64,000 nt of DNA from an uncultured Bacilli bacterium (GCA_949425635.1 CASPWD010000002.1:1-64000); one strand, 5' to 3'. Shown: positions 53,046 through 61,673, counted from the stretch's first letter. The notes: generated by a model from the letters alone, not told the origin. Program-made: numbers and translations.

Positions 53046-53047
53046 AA

Positions 53048-53743
53048 ATGAAACTATTAGAATGTAAAAATGTATCAAAAACATTCGACAACAAGGAAAT
53101 ATTACATAACATAAATTTAAACATCGAACCAGGTAAAATAATCGGATTACTTGGCAAAAATGGGCAAGGAAAAACAACCCTTATAAAATTAATAAACGAT
53201 CTTTTAACCCCAACGAGTGGAGAAATCTTCGTTAAAGGAAAGAAAGTAGGGGTAGAAAGTAAAAAAATAATCTCTTACTTACCAGAAAGAACATATTTAG
53301 ATAAGTCTATGACAGTAGAAGAGATAATTACATATTTTAAAGACTTTTATGATAATTTTGATGATGAAAAAGCACATAAATTATTGAAGGATTTAAATCT
53401 TGATACAAAAGAAAAACTAAACAAAATGAGTAAAGGTATGCAAGAAAAAGTCCAACTTGTTCTAGTTATGTCAAGAGAAGCTGACCTTTATATATTAGAT
53501 GAACCCCTAGGTGGAGTAGACCCAGCTACTAGAGATTATATCTTAGAAACAATTCTCTCTAACTTTAAAGAAGGTTCAAGTGTCATAATATCAACGCACT
53601 TAATATCGGATATCGAAAAAATACTTGATGAAGTAATATTCATTGATAAAGGACAAATCATATTAACTTCTGATGCTGACACTCTAAGAACAAAAGAAAA
53701 AAATTCAATTGATGAAGTATTTAGGAGGATGTTCAAATGTTAA
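53048..53743 (+). CDS. ABC transporter ATP-binding protein
   Basis: 231 aa. Walker A GKNGQGKTT, signature MSKGMQEKVQLV, Walker B LYILDEPLGGVDP, H loop IISTHLIS. It lacks the C-terminal extension of the homologue at 31242. Pairs with the permease encoded next (7-base overlap). Substrate unknown. Confidence 0.92.
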   Translation: MKLLECKNVSKTFDNKEILHNINLNIEPGKIIGLLGKNGQGKTTLIKLINDLLTPTSGEIFVKGKKVGVESKKIISYLPERTYLDKSMTVEEIITYFKDFYDNFDDEKAHKLLKDLNLDTKEKLNKMSKGMQEKVQLVLVMSREADLYILDEPLGGVDPATRDYILETILSNFKEGSSVIISTHLISDIEKILDEVIFIDKGQIILTSDADTLRTKEKNSIDEVFRRMFKC

Positions 53744-54528
53744 CAAAATTATTAAAATATGATTTCAAAAAAATATATAAATTTTTAATCATCTTCTATT
53801 TACTAGCAATCTTTTTTGCAATCCTAACTAGAGTATTCTTCTGTATTGATAATTCATTTGTTATGAGTATTGTTGCCAAAATATGTAGTGGAGCAACAAT
53901 TGCAATGATTGTAAGTATTATCATAAACAATATAATGCGTCTTTGGGTAAAATTTAAAAATACACTATATGACGATGAATCGTATCTAACCCACACATTA
54001 CCAGTTACAAAAAAAGAACTATATCTATCTAAAATACTAGTTACAATGGCAACTTTATTTACAAGCATTTTAGTTATAACCTTAACTTTATTTATTGCTT
54101 ACTATTCAAAAGAAAACCTAGAAAATCTAAAAAACATCTTACTACCATTAGCTGACCTTTTAAATAGTTCAATAATTGGAATTATCATTCTATTCTTAGT
54201 TGTTTTATTTATTGAAACTTTAAATATTATTGAAGTAGGATACACAGGAATAATTTTAGGACATAGAATAAACAATAACAAAGTAGCTTTATCGGTTATC
54301 TTTGGTTTTATTGTTTACCTAGTAACACAAATAATAACTTTACTAAGTGCTTTCTTAATAAGTTTATTCAACCAAGACTTAATGAATCTATTTATAACGA
54401 ATGAAGTAGCAAATGTTGAGATGATAAAAACTTTAGGATTTATATGTATTGGAGTCTATACCATAGAATTTATAATAATTTATCTTATAAATACAAAAAT
54501 GTTCAATAAAGGCGTGAATGTTGATTAA
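53737..54528 (+). CDS. ABC transporter permease
   Basis: 263 aa, six spans, with a charged loop DDESYLTHTLPVTKKELYLSKIL after the second, a pattern shared by many ABC-2-like permeases that work with YtrA-linked ATPases. The sequence differs from the smaller permease at 32105, so the two operons are not recent copies. Last gene of the operon. Confidence 0.85.
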   Translation: MLTKLLKYDFKKIYKFLIIFYLLAIFFAILTRVFFCIDNSFVMSIVAKICSGATIAMIVSIIINNIMRLWVKFKNTLYDDESYLTHTLPVTKKELYLSKILVTMATLFTSILVITLTLFIAYYSKENLENLKNILLPLADLLNSSIIGIIILFLVVLFIETLNIIEVGYTGIILGHRINNNKVALSVIFGFIVYLVTQIITLLSAFLISLFNQDLMNLFITNEVANVEMIKTLGFICIGVYTIEFIIIYLINTKMFNKGVNVD

Positions 54529-54557
54529 AAACACAAAAAGTAAGAAAAACAAAAAAC

Positions 54558-54581
54558 AGGAATCTTCGGATTTCTTTTTTT
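54558..54581 (+). terminator. Terminator with a TTCG tetraloop
   Basis: AGGAATC (54558-54564), TTCG, GATTTCT (54569-54575), then T. Confidence 0.82.
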
Positions 54582-54650
54582 AATAATTAAAAAAGAAACA
54601 ATTCATCGGGTATATGTTATAATGAATTCATAAATGTAGTGAGGTAAAAT

Positions 54651-55517
54651 ATGAAAAAAATATGTTATTGCAATCATTGTGGTACTAAAAATTCCATAAA
54701 TGATTTACATTGTAAAAAATGTGAAAAAGAAATGAAAGACAAAAGCATTCTTTTAGTTGATTATATCTTAAAACGCGGTAAAGAAGAGGTAAAAGGAGAA
54801 CTAGAAGGAAACTTTCTTGATGTGATTAAGAGTTTCATAAAAAATCATTTGTATGGTGTAATCTTTAGCGTTACAGTCATAACTGCGGTTGCTGCCAATG
54901 TTATCGTTCGTCTGCCTGATCAAGAGCATTTAGTAAAAGAGCCAACAGCTATAGTAACCACTAGTTTTAATTCACCAGAAAAACTTTTAAACGCTTTAGA
55001 AAGAAATCTAAAAGAAGGCAACGTGAATGAAATTTATTCAATGCTATATCAATACAACTATAAAGATGAAGCAAAAAAACTAAAAATAGATGCATTAACA
55101 AGTGAACTTTTTAATCACGTAAAAGGTCATGCTCTAAAAGAAGCAGAAATCGATACATATATGTATGATAACTGGGAACCAATTTCTTCGTTTTGTAAAG
55201 AAAGAGAAGGCTTAGACTGCGTAAATAGAATTGACGTTTCAAATTCGAACCATAAATTTTATGAGACAAATATCTTAGCAACTTTTTATAGTACAGACAT
55301 AGAAAACGAGTACATATCTAAGGGCGAGAAAACTTTTGTAGGAAAAGATGACTTTGATATTCTGTTAGTCGAAGTTGACGGAAACTATTATATAGCGGAT
55401 CTTTTTGATAATCATTTTGATCCAAATATAATAAGTGTAGGTGGAGATATCTCTAAATTAGACTATGAAACACAAATGGAAATATATGTTGGAAAACCTA
55501 GCGAGGAGGGAAACTAA
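54651..55517 (+). CDS. Zinc-ribbon membrane protein with outer domain
   Basis: 288 aa. N-terminal zinc ribbon (CYCNHCG and CKKCEKE), a helical linker, one membrane span (about 72-90), then an outer domain of about 190 residues with two Cys (FCKEREGLDCVN). An extended -10 TGtTATAAT (box 54618-54623) is inside a 7-bp inverted repeat AATTCAT/ATGAATT. The domain order resembles zinc-ribbon/TcaA-like envelope proteins, some of which affect glycopeptide tolerance; I cannot confirm that here. Stop and next start overlap (TAATG). Confidence 0.75.
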   Translation: MKKICYCNHCGTKNSINDLHCKKCEKEMKDKSILLVDYILKRGKEEVKGELEGNFLDVIKSFIKNHLYGVIFSVTVITAVAANVIVRLPDQEHLVKEPTAIVTTSFNSPEKLLNALERNLKEGNVNEIYSMLYQYNYKDEAKKLKIDALTSELFNHVKGHALKEAEIDTYMYDNWEPISSFCKEREGLDCVNRIDVSNSNHKFYETNILATFYSTDIENEYISKGEKTFVGKDDFDILLVEVDGNYYIADLFDNHFDPNIISVGGDISKLDYETQMEIYVGKPSEEGN

Positions 55518-56065
55518 TGAAATGTACAAAATGTCAAACTAAGAATTCATATAAGTCAAACTATTGCTATAAATGTGGTAAAGAATTTACAAAAGAAGAA
55601 CAAGAAGCGGCTAGTAATAGTGGCTTAACAGGTATCTTAAAATCTCTAAAAAAAGTAAAAGATATTCTAACTTCTGATGGATTAAAAGGAAGCAAGCTTT
55701 ATAAAATAGGCAGTATCGTTATTATTTTCCTTATTGGCCTTACAGGTATCATTGAAAACGGTACACATCTAAAAATAGAAGAAAGCCAAGCATATACTTA
55801 TAAATATAACAAGGACCCTAATGAATACTATCTTTTCACAGACGAATATGAAACAAAACTAAATTTATATGCACTTAATGTTGATGAAATAACCATTCGT
55901 TACTATATTGGAAATATATTGATCGAAGAAAGTATAGTAGAAGACTTAAATGACATAAAGCTTTTATCTTCCTTAGAAAATTCATATTATACGCTAAGTT
56001 CAAAAAAGGATACAATCAAATTACATATATACAATAACAAAACAATCACTTTTAAAAACATATAA
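55517..56065 (+). CDS. Zinc-ribbon protein with one membrane span
   Basis: 182 aa. Zinc ribbon at the start (CTKCQTKN and CYKCGKEF), a helical region, one span (about 70-85), then about 95 outer residues rich in Tyr, Asn and Glu. Same plan as the gene before it, with which it is coupled. No family recognised. Confidence 0.75.
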   Translation: MKCTKCQTKNSYKSNYCYKCGKEFTKEEQEAASNSGLTGILKSLKKVKDILTSDGLKGSKLYKIGSIVIIFLIGLTGIIENGTHLKIEESQAYTYKYNKDPNEYYLFTDEYETKLNLYALNVDEITIRYYIGNILIEESIVEDLNDIKLLSSLENSYYTLSSKKDTIKLHIYNNKTITFKNI

Positions 56066-56073
56066 TACTGATA

Positions 56074-56102
56074 TTGCAAAATAAATAAAATTAATTTATA
56101 AT
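56074..56102 (+). promoter_or_regulatory. Promoter of the locus B small RNA
   Basis: TTGCAA (56074-56079), 17-bp spacer, TATAAT (56097-56102). Confidence 0.7.
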
Positions 56103-56108
56103 AAAAAA

Positions 56109-56226
56109 GAAGGATAGTTATTTATAAAAAAATAACACATTTGATTGGTTTCAAATGCCTTTACAGAGATGGGCACCCGTTTACCTTAACAGCTATTGCC
56201 TTAGCTATTAAATAGGTGCCTTTTTT
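56109..56226 (+). ncRNA. Small RNA with three-way junction and terminator (putative antitoxin RNA, locus B)
   Basis: Fold predicted by eye: closing stem GAAGG (56109-56113) with CCTTT (56158-56162), P1 GTTATT/AATAAC (56117-56122/56131-56136), P2 CATTTGA/TCAAATG (56138-56144/56151-56157), then a long terminator GGCACC...GGTGCC (56172-56220) with an inner AGCTA/TAGCT stem and six T. The order, one-base P1-P2 joint and zero-base P2-closing joint match locus A while stem sequences differ. Confidence 0.65.
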
Positions 56227-56389
56227 AGTGCTTAATGACTAAAATCAATATTACTATTATAAGTAATGTTATGATTATAAAGAAAAACTTTTCCTTTTTT
56301 GTGATACTTATCCATTCTTATTGTAAATTAACATTGCCTCCCCAAGAGGTTAATCTTTATCACGTAAGGGCACCTAAAATCAAATGTGT
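56135..56389. repeat. Inverted repeat enclosing the peptide gene (locus B)
   Basis: ACACATTTGATT (56135-56146, inside the small RNA) and its exact complement at 56378-56389, which is the predicted 5' end of the - strand mRNA. Same placing as in locus A. Confidence 0.65.
56225..56315 (-). pseudogene. Damaged copy of the tiny hydrophobic peptide gene (locus B)
   Basis: A - strand frame reads TKKEK then about 20 hydrophobic residues (FFFIIITLLIIVILILVIKH), alignable with the locus A peptide. It has no ATG in frame: the matching codon is ATC (56303-56305). An ATG at 56313-56315 would join it if the A6 run were one A shorter. Promoter TTTACA (56419-56424), 17 bp, TATAAT (56396-56401). A GGGGAGG site lies too far upstream (56337-56343). 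Probably inactive, unless the run is misread or slips. Confidence 0.5.
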
Positions 56390-56424
56390 ACAGAAATTAT
56401 AATAGGTAAAAAATCATTTGTAAA

Positions 56425-56693
56425 CCCTGAAAAACAAGGCTTTTTTTGATAATTTTTTTTACGAAAATTTTAATGAGCAAAATAATAATTTGTCACTAAT
56501 TTAAACTTCAAATTTGTATTTTAAAAGATTTTTCTCTGCCAATTAACTACAGGTTATATAGGTATAATTTTATTGCATATCAACAATTTGCTCTTAATTT
56601 CTTGATAATTCTAAAATAGAATCAAGTGAACCAATAGTATGTTTAAAATCTGGAACAATTATAATATGATTAACCTATGAAAAGAGGAATATT
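56425..56693. other. Intergenic stretch without recognised genes
   Basis: 269 nt, very AT-rich. An interrupted inverted repeat (CTTGA...TTCTA with TAGAA-TCAAG, 56601-56626) lies before the next gene, and TATAAT-like boxes occur near 56660. I see nothing else. Confidence 0.5.
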
Positions 56694-57200
56694 ATGAATC
56701 AAGAGAAAATTGGTAAGTTCATTGCCGAACAAAGAAAACTTAATAATTTAACCCAAGAAGAATTAGCAGAAAAACTAGGTATCACAAAAAATGCAGTATC
56801 AAAATGGGAGCGAGGATTAGGACTCATGGATATGTCTTTACTTAAACCATTGAGTGAAATTCTCCAAGTTAGTATTAACGAAATTCTAGCAGGTGAAAAA
56901 ATAAAAAGTAATGAAATAGAAAAGAAAAGTGAAGAAAACATAATTAACTTAACAGAACTAATCGAATTACGTACTATGAAATATGGTGTAATTGGCATGG
57001 CTCTATTTTTTATGGTATTGGTTATTATTTCAGCTATAAAAGATATTTCTTCATCTAGCTTAGTAAGCTTAATATGTGCCTACAACACCATAACCTTTCT
57101 AAGTAGATATAAATTTAATAAAGAAAGAGCAGACCTAACGGCAGGGATTTTATTCTTTCTAGCTACAATCCTAAACACAATAACTTTTATTATAATTTAG
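56694..57200 (+). CDS. XRE-family regulator with membrane tail
   Basis: 168 aa. N-terminal helix-turn-helix of the Cro/CI type (about 5-60: LTQEELAEKLGITKNAVSKWERG), a linker, then three hydrophobic segments (about 98-168). Membrane-tethered XRE proteins of this size often regulate a nearby membrane gene. Target unknown. AAGAGG precedes the ATG; terminator follows. Confidence 0.87.
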   Translation: MNQEKIGKFIAEQRKLNNLTQEELAEKLGITKNAVSKWERGLGLMDMSLLKPLSEILQVSINEILAGEKIKSNEIEKKSEENIINLTELIELRTMKYGVIGMALFFMVLVIISAIKDISSSSLVSLICAYNTITFLSRYKFNKERADLTAGILFFLATILNTITFIII

Positions 57201-57207
57201 CCAAAAC

Positions 57208-57239
57208 AAAGTAGATTAAATTTAATATCTACTTTTTTA
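57208..57239 (+). terminator. Rho-independent terminator
   Basis: AAAGTAGAT (57208-57216) with ATCTACTTT (57227-57235), then T. Confidence 0.8.
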
Positions 57240-57277
57240 GTGATATAATATTTTTATAAATTTAGAGGTGAATAAAT

Positions 57278-57457
57278 ATGAACATTGATATCACAAAATT
57301 ACAACAAGACTTAATTGATTACTTCACCACTGCCATAAATCCTTTTGATGTAGATTTAAAAGGAATAGAGGAAATATACAATTTATCAGAAGATAAATTA
57401 ATAAGTCTAGCCACATCTAATGGCTTTAATATCGAATTATATAAAATAGAGGAGTGA
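57278..57457 (+). CDS. Small acidic protein of unknown function
   Basis: 59 aa, too short for many gene finders. ATG 57278 follows AGAGGTG by 7 bases, and the stop overlaps the ribosome site of the next gene. It has an alternating helical pattern (ITKLQQDLIDYFTTAI, DLKGIEEIYNLSEDKLISLA) and no Cys or membrane span. It is the first gene of a three-gene operon with the DUF4026 and DUF6054 genes and may work with them; no family recognised. Confidence 0.7.
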   Translation: MNIDITKLQQDLIDYFTTAINPFDVDLKGIEEIYNLSEDKLISLATSNGFNIELYKIEE

Positions 57458-57462
57458 AAAAT

Positions 57463-58731
57463 ATGTTTTTTAAGAAAAAACAATCTAAATTAACAGAAGC
57501 CCCATTATATTATTGGGAAGAAAAATCATATATGTTAGCAATTCCTAAAAATGAAGATGAGGATATCTTAAGAGATAGCTTAGATAGAATATCAGCTATT
57601 GAAGGAGTAGAAGTAAAAGATAATTATTACAATGTTGAAGAAAATGTTTTCTATGTAAAATTAACTTACGAGAAGGAAGAATACGAAATAGGATACTATC
57701 ATGGCGGAGTTTCTATTCCAGAATATTATTTAAATAAGAACTTCCTTTTTAAAGAAGAGGAAAAAGAAGCTTTATTAAGTGCAAAGAAATCTATTACAAT
57801 CTTTATGGCTTTCAATAAAAATCCCAAAAAATCATATCACTTGCAATTAAAATTAGCTTGCGCTATAGTACCAGATCTTATTGGTGTTATGGATGAAAGT
57901 GCAGAGAAAATGTTGCCAGCCAAATGGGTTAAACTAACTGCTGACTCTCATGTCTTACCAAATCCAGAAAGTTTATTTACTGTTCAAGCAGTTACTGGAG
58001 AAGATAAAGTTTGGCTACATACTCATGGATTAAATCGTTGTGGTATTACAGAACTAGAAATTCTTGAATCAGATGTTCAAAACTATCGTAATCATTACAA
58101 TTTAATATCAACATATGCCAAGTACTTAATAGATAAAGAAGATTTTAATCCTCGTGAAAATAGTGCTTACATTGGGTGTCTTATTGACTACACTCCAGTT
58201 GTTGTTACTTGTAAGTCTTGGACTGAAGGAATCCTAGAATACAAAAAATTAGATTTAGGTGGCATTAAAGATCGTGAAGAAGGCCATAACAGCAACACGA
58301 GTATTATTTTCCTTTATCAAAGTGAAGAAGACGAAAACAATAATGTCTTAAGCAAAGTGTCTGTATACGACAAATTGTGGGGTGAAAATCCAATCTTCTT
58401 TATGAGTAATGAAGAGACGGCTCGTATGAAAGAATTGGCAATGGAAAGATTCGATTATGCTAAAAAAGCCTTCGAAAATAAAGAGAATACTATTTTAATT
58501 AAAATTGGCCTTCCTCTAGAAGAAGAGGGAAAATTCGAACATATCTGGTTTGAACTGCTTGAAATAAAAGGAAAGAAGTTTAAGGCTAAATTAACACAAG
58601 AACCATATAATGTAGAAGATATCCACGAAGGCTATGAAGCTTGGTATACAATTGAAAATGTAACAGATTGGATAATATATACAAAAGAATTCGCTGTTAA
58701 CCCAGATAACATCTATCTACTAGAAAAATAA
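57463..58731 (+). CDS. DUF4026/DUF2314 domain protein
   Basis: 422 aa. The bulk matches DUF4026 proteins (YMLAIPKNEDEDILRDSLDRI, YYHGGVSIPEYYLNKNF, KLACAIVPDLIGVMDES, VWLHTHGLNRCGITELEIL). The last 85 residues look like DUF2314/YegJ (HIWFELLEIKGKKFKAKL, then WYTIENVTDWIIY). Cytoplasmic; function unknown. ATG 57463 is chosen because AGAGGAG is 8-9 bases upstream; GTG 57454 overlaps that site. Confidence 0.85.
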   Translation: MFFKKKQSKLTEAPLYYWEEKSYMLAIPKNEDEDILRDSLDRISAIEGVEVKDNYYNVEENVFYVKLTYEKEEYEIGYYHGGVSIPEYYLNKNFLFKEEEKEALLSAKKSITIFMAFNKNPKKSYHLQLKLACAIVPDLIGVMDESAEKMLPAKWVKLTADSHVLPNPESLFTVQAVTGEDKVWLHTHGLNRCGITELEILESDVQNYRNHYNLISTYAKYLIDKEDFNPRENSAYIGCLIDYTPVVVTCKSWTEGILEYKKLDLGGIKDREEGHNSNTSIIFLYQSEEDENNNVLSKVSVYDKLWGENPIFFMSNEETARMKELAMERFDYAKKAFENKENTILIKIGLPLEEEGKFEHIWFELLEIKGKKFKAKLTQEPYNVEDIHEGYEAWYTIENVTDWIIYTKEFAVNPDNIYLLEK

Positions 58732-58745
58732 AAAGGAGAATCAAT

Positions 58746-59090
58746 ATGGCTAAGTTTGAAGTAAGAATAAAAGGAGACTTTGATAGTGTCCTAACTACAA
58801 TAGAAAAAGGTATTTTATCAGGTAGCGTCTCAGCAACCTTAGAAGATAAAAGTGACTTTCAAGATGAAAACATTCGTTGTAGTGTAAGAGTATTTGAACG
58901 TTTTAGTTACTGGGGAAGTAATAGAGTAAGTTTAAATGTAACATTATTTCAAAGTTCTAAAGATTATCTTGAATTATCGGCGATAACCTCAGGTGGAAGC
59001 CAAGCGATATTTTGGAAAATAAACACAATCGGTGAAGAAAACTTTTTAAATAAACTTAAAGAAGTTTTATATGAAAATCAAAAGAAATAG
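58746..59090 (+). CDS. DUF6054 family protein
   Basis: 114 aa. FEVRIKGDFDSVLTTIEKGILSGSVSATLED and SAITSGGSQAIFWKINTIGEENFL match DUF6054, a small alpha-beta protein family of unknown function common in gut Firmicutes. It follows the DUF4026 gene by 14 bases behind AAAGGAG. Confidence 0.8.
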   Translation: MAKFEVRIKGDFDSVLTTIEKGILSGSVSATLEDKSDFQDENIRCSVRVFERFSYWGSNRVSLNVTLFQSSKDYLELSAITSGGSQAIFWKINTIGEENFLNKLKEVLYENQKK

Positions 59091-59193
59091 TAATTAAATA
59101 TTATGACTTTTTATGACTTTTAAAAAATCAAAAAATATCAATTTTTTAAAATTTTTGCTTACATAAAAAAATAAAATTTGTTATAATCAATAA

Positions 59194-59250
59194 GTCAGCC
59201 ACAGCTTTAAAGCGTATAAGAGCTTATAACTCTTATGCGCTTATTTTTTT
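59194..59250 (+). ncRNA. Short leader RNA or attenuator before the MATE-fusion gene
   Basis: Promoter TTACAT (59159-59164), 17 bp, TATAAT (59182-59187). About 16 bases into the RNA, AAGCGTATAAGAG (59210-59222) pairs with CTCTTATGCGCTT (59230-59242) over 13 bp, then T7. An overlapping palindrome GCTTTAAAGC (59204-59213) could compete with the first arm. Either a tiny RNA or a transcription attenuator; the next start is 52 bases on. Confidence 0.6.
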
Positions 59251-59302
59251 GCAACAAAAATAAAAAGCTAGTGGGATTTTACCAAAAGGAGGAGGAATAA
59301 AA

Positions 59303-61279
59303 ATGGAAAATCAAAATGACAATAAATATTTAGGAGAAGGCAAAATTTCTAAATTACTTTTAAAATTCTCTATTCCATGTATATTGTCTCTACTTATTAG
59401 TTCCCTATACAATATAGTAGACCAGATATTCATTGGAAATAGTAGTATTGGTTATTTAGGAAATGCTGCCACAGGAATAGTATTCCCAATAACAATCATC
59501 TCTGTTGCATTTGCATGGTGCTTCGGTGATGGTTCTGCGGCTTATCTTTCACTATGTCAAGGTAGGGGAGATACCAAAAGCGCTCATAAAGCCATAGGAA
59601 ATAGTTTAGTTGTTACATTCATAATAAGCATTATCTTCGTAATATTAGGTTTTATTTTTATGGATAACTTGCTATACCTATTTGGTGCAAGCGAAGCTAG
59701 TATTGGACTTGCTCGTGCTTATTTCACAATCATTCTAACATTTATCCCTGTATATATGTTGGCAAATGCAATGAACGCTGTAATAAGAGCAGATGGTTCA
59801 CCTGCTTTCTCAATGGCATCTACATTAGTTGGAGCAATCATCAATATCATCTTAGACCCAATCTTCATCTTTGTATGTAAATGGGGAATCGAAGGAGCAG
59901 CATGGGCAACAATCATTGGACAATGTGCTTCATTAATCCTATCAATCATTTACTACACTAGAACAAAAACATTCAAATTAAGTTTAGAAAGTTTCAAAAT
60001 GGACTTTGGTGTATTTAGTAACGTTATCAAACTAGGTGTTTCAACATTTATAACTCAAATGTCAATTGTTATCATCTCATTAGTATGTAACATTATGTTA
60101 GCTAAATATGGTGCAGAATCAGTTTATGGAGCAGATATTCCAATCGCTGTTATTGGTATCGCTATGAAAGTATTTACAATAGTAATTAATATCGTTGTAG
60201 GTATCATTCTAGGTGCGCAACCAATCTTAGGTTACAACTATGGAGCTAAGAAATTAGATAGGGTTAAAGAAACATTCAAGATAGTTTTAATTTCTACAAT
60301 CATCGTTGGTTTAATCTCAACAGTAGTATTCGAATTGTTCCCAAGTTTTGTAATCGGCTTATTCGGAGCACAAGATGAACTTTATATGGAGTTTGCAGTT
60401 CTTACATTTAGAATATTTTTAATGTTTGTTACATTAACTTGTACAATCAAAATGTGTTCTATTTTCTTCCAAGCAGTTGGAAAACCAATTAACGCAGCAA
60501 TCGTTTCATTAGCAAGAGATATTATTTTCTTTGTTCCTTTAGTTATTATTTTACCTAACTTTATGGGAGTAAAAGGAGCCTTATGGGCTGCTCCAATAGC
60601 AGACGTAATTGGTATTATTGTAACTATAATCTTACTAGTAGTATTCTTTAAGAGTCTTAATAAAGAAGCTCTACCAGTTAAATCTGAAAAAACTTCTATC
60701 CAAAAATCTCATGCAGGAGTTATCATTACAATTGCAAGAGAACATGGTTCTCAAGGTAAGGAAATTGGTAAACTAGTAGCAGAAACTTTAAACATTCCAT
60801 ATTACTACAAAGAATTAACTGCAATAGCAGCAGAAGAAAGCGGACTTGATAAAGAATTCGTTTCTAAATTAAATGATAACAAAAATAAAGCACATGATTT
60901 ATATTTAACTACATCACCAGTAAGTTTTGCTATCGAAGCACAAGCAAAAGTACTAAAGAAAATCGCTAAAGAAGGCTCTTGCGTAATAGTAGGACGTGCA
61001 GCAGATTATGTACTAAGAGATAACAAAAATATAGTAAGAATATTTATCTATGCAAACGAAGATTATCGTGCTAAAAATGTTATAAAAATGTATGGTGACA
61101 CAGAAGAACAAGCTTATAAAAATATAGCTAAATCAGATAAGAATAGAGCAGGTTACTATAAGATGGTTTCTGGTCAAAAATGGGGTGAAGTTAAAAACTA
61201 CGATTTATGTATTGACTCATCTATTGGCAAAGAAGAAACTGCAGAGGTCATCGTAGATTACATGAATAAACTCAAATAA
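59303..61279 (+). CDS. MATE efflux transporter fused to a cytidylate-kinase-like domain
   Basis: 658 aa. Residues 1-450 are a twelve-span MATE transporter (LLISSLYNIVDQIFIGN, AVIRADGSPAFSMAS, GAQPILGYNYGA, IFFQAVGKPINAA). After a short linker, residues about 470-658 form a cytidylate-kinase-like domain (ITIAREHGSQGKEIGKLVAE, CVIVGRAADYVL, NRAGYYKMVSG), with the family's Gly-rich GSxGxEIG in place of a classic Walker A. The frame is open throughout with one start and AGGAGGAGG site, so the fusion looks real. A short attenuator-like leader precedes it. Cargo and the kinase part's role unknown. Confidence 0.9.
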   Translation: MENQNDNKYLGEGKISKLLLKFSIPCILSLLISSLYNIVDQIFIGNSSIGYLGNAATGIVFPITIISVAFAWCFGDGSAAYLSLCQGRGDTKSAHKAIGNSLVVTFIISIIFVILGFIFMDNLLYLFGASEASIGLARAYFTIILTFIPVYMLANAMNAVIRADGSPAFSMASTLVGAIINIILDPIFIFVCKWGIEGAAWATIIGQCASLILSIIYYTRTKTFKLSLESFKMDFGVFSNVIKLGVSTFITQMSIVIISLVCNIMLAKYGAESVYGADIPIAVIGIAMKVFTIVINIVVGIILGAQPILGYNYGAKKLDRVKETFKIVLISTIIVGLISTVVFELFPSFVIGLFGAQDELYMEFAVLTFRIFLMFVTLTCTIKMCSIFFQAVGKPINAAIVSLARDIIFFVPLVIILPNFMGVKGALWAAPIADVIGIIVTIILLVVFFKSLNKEALPVKSEKTSIQKSHAGVIITIAREHGSQGKEIGKLVAETLNIPYYYKELTAIAAEESGLDKEFVSKLNDNKNKAHDLYLTTSPVSFAIEAQAKVLKKIAKEGSCVIVGRAADYVLRDNKNIVRIFIYANEDYRAKNVIKMYGDTEEQAYKNIAKSDKNRAGYYKMVSGQKWGEVKNYDLCIDSSIGKEETAEVIVDYMNKLK

Positions 61280-61294
61280 TAAAGGAGATTGAAT

Positions 61295-61564
61295 ATGAAT
61301 GAAGAGAAATGTCCATGTTGTCATAACCACTGCAATGTAAATAACTTAAGTTGTGGAAGAGGGATTGAACATTTTTATAAATCTAAAGAAATAAGTGAAC
61401 CTAAAACATTAAATGAACAAATCATAACGGATTTAAGAAAATGTGGTCATCTATTACATCATAATAAAGACTTAAATATGAATGAATTACTATCTAATTT
61501 TTCTTTAGAAGAATTAAATGACCTTCATGAATTATTATCTAAATTTTATAGTAATATAAACTAA
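61295..61564 (+). CDS. Small Cys/His-rich N-terminal, helical protein
   Basis: 89 aa. The head has a CPCCHNHCNVNNLSCGRG motif with five Cys and a His that could bind metal, then a helical body (LNEQIITDLRKCGHLLHH, ELLSNFSLEELNDLHELL). The motif recurs in small proteins beside transporters and MarR-type regulators in gut Firmicutes. ATG 61295 follows AAAGGAG by 7 bases. Co-transcribed with the MATE-fusion gene. Confidence 0.75.
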   Translation: MNEEKCPCCHNHCNVNNLSCGRGIEHFYKSKEISEPKTLNEQIITDLRKCGHLLHHNKDLNMNELLSNFSLEELNDLHELLSKFYSNIN

Positions 61565-61570
61565 AAAAAT

Positions 61571-61609
61571 AAAGCAAATCATCTATCATATAAAGAAGAT
61601 TTGCTTTTT
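61571..61609 (+). terminator. Rho-independent terminator
   Basis: AAAGCAAATC (61571-61580) with GATTTGCTTT (61598-61607), then T. The stem also suits the convergent merR transcript. Confidence 0.75.
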
Positions 61610-61673
61610 GTTTTGATTAGATGAATACAAGTTTTTTTAAATTTAATAAAATTCAAAATAAAAGAAGGAAATC

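Noticed and set aside
52851-53177. - strand frame of 108 codons across the GntR/ATPase junction
   Set aside because: Antisense to two clear genes and without a ribosome site.
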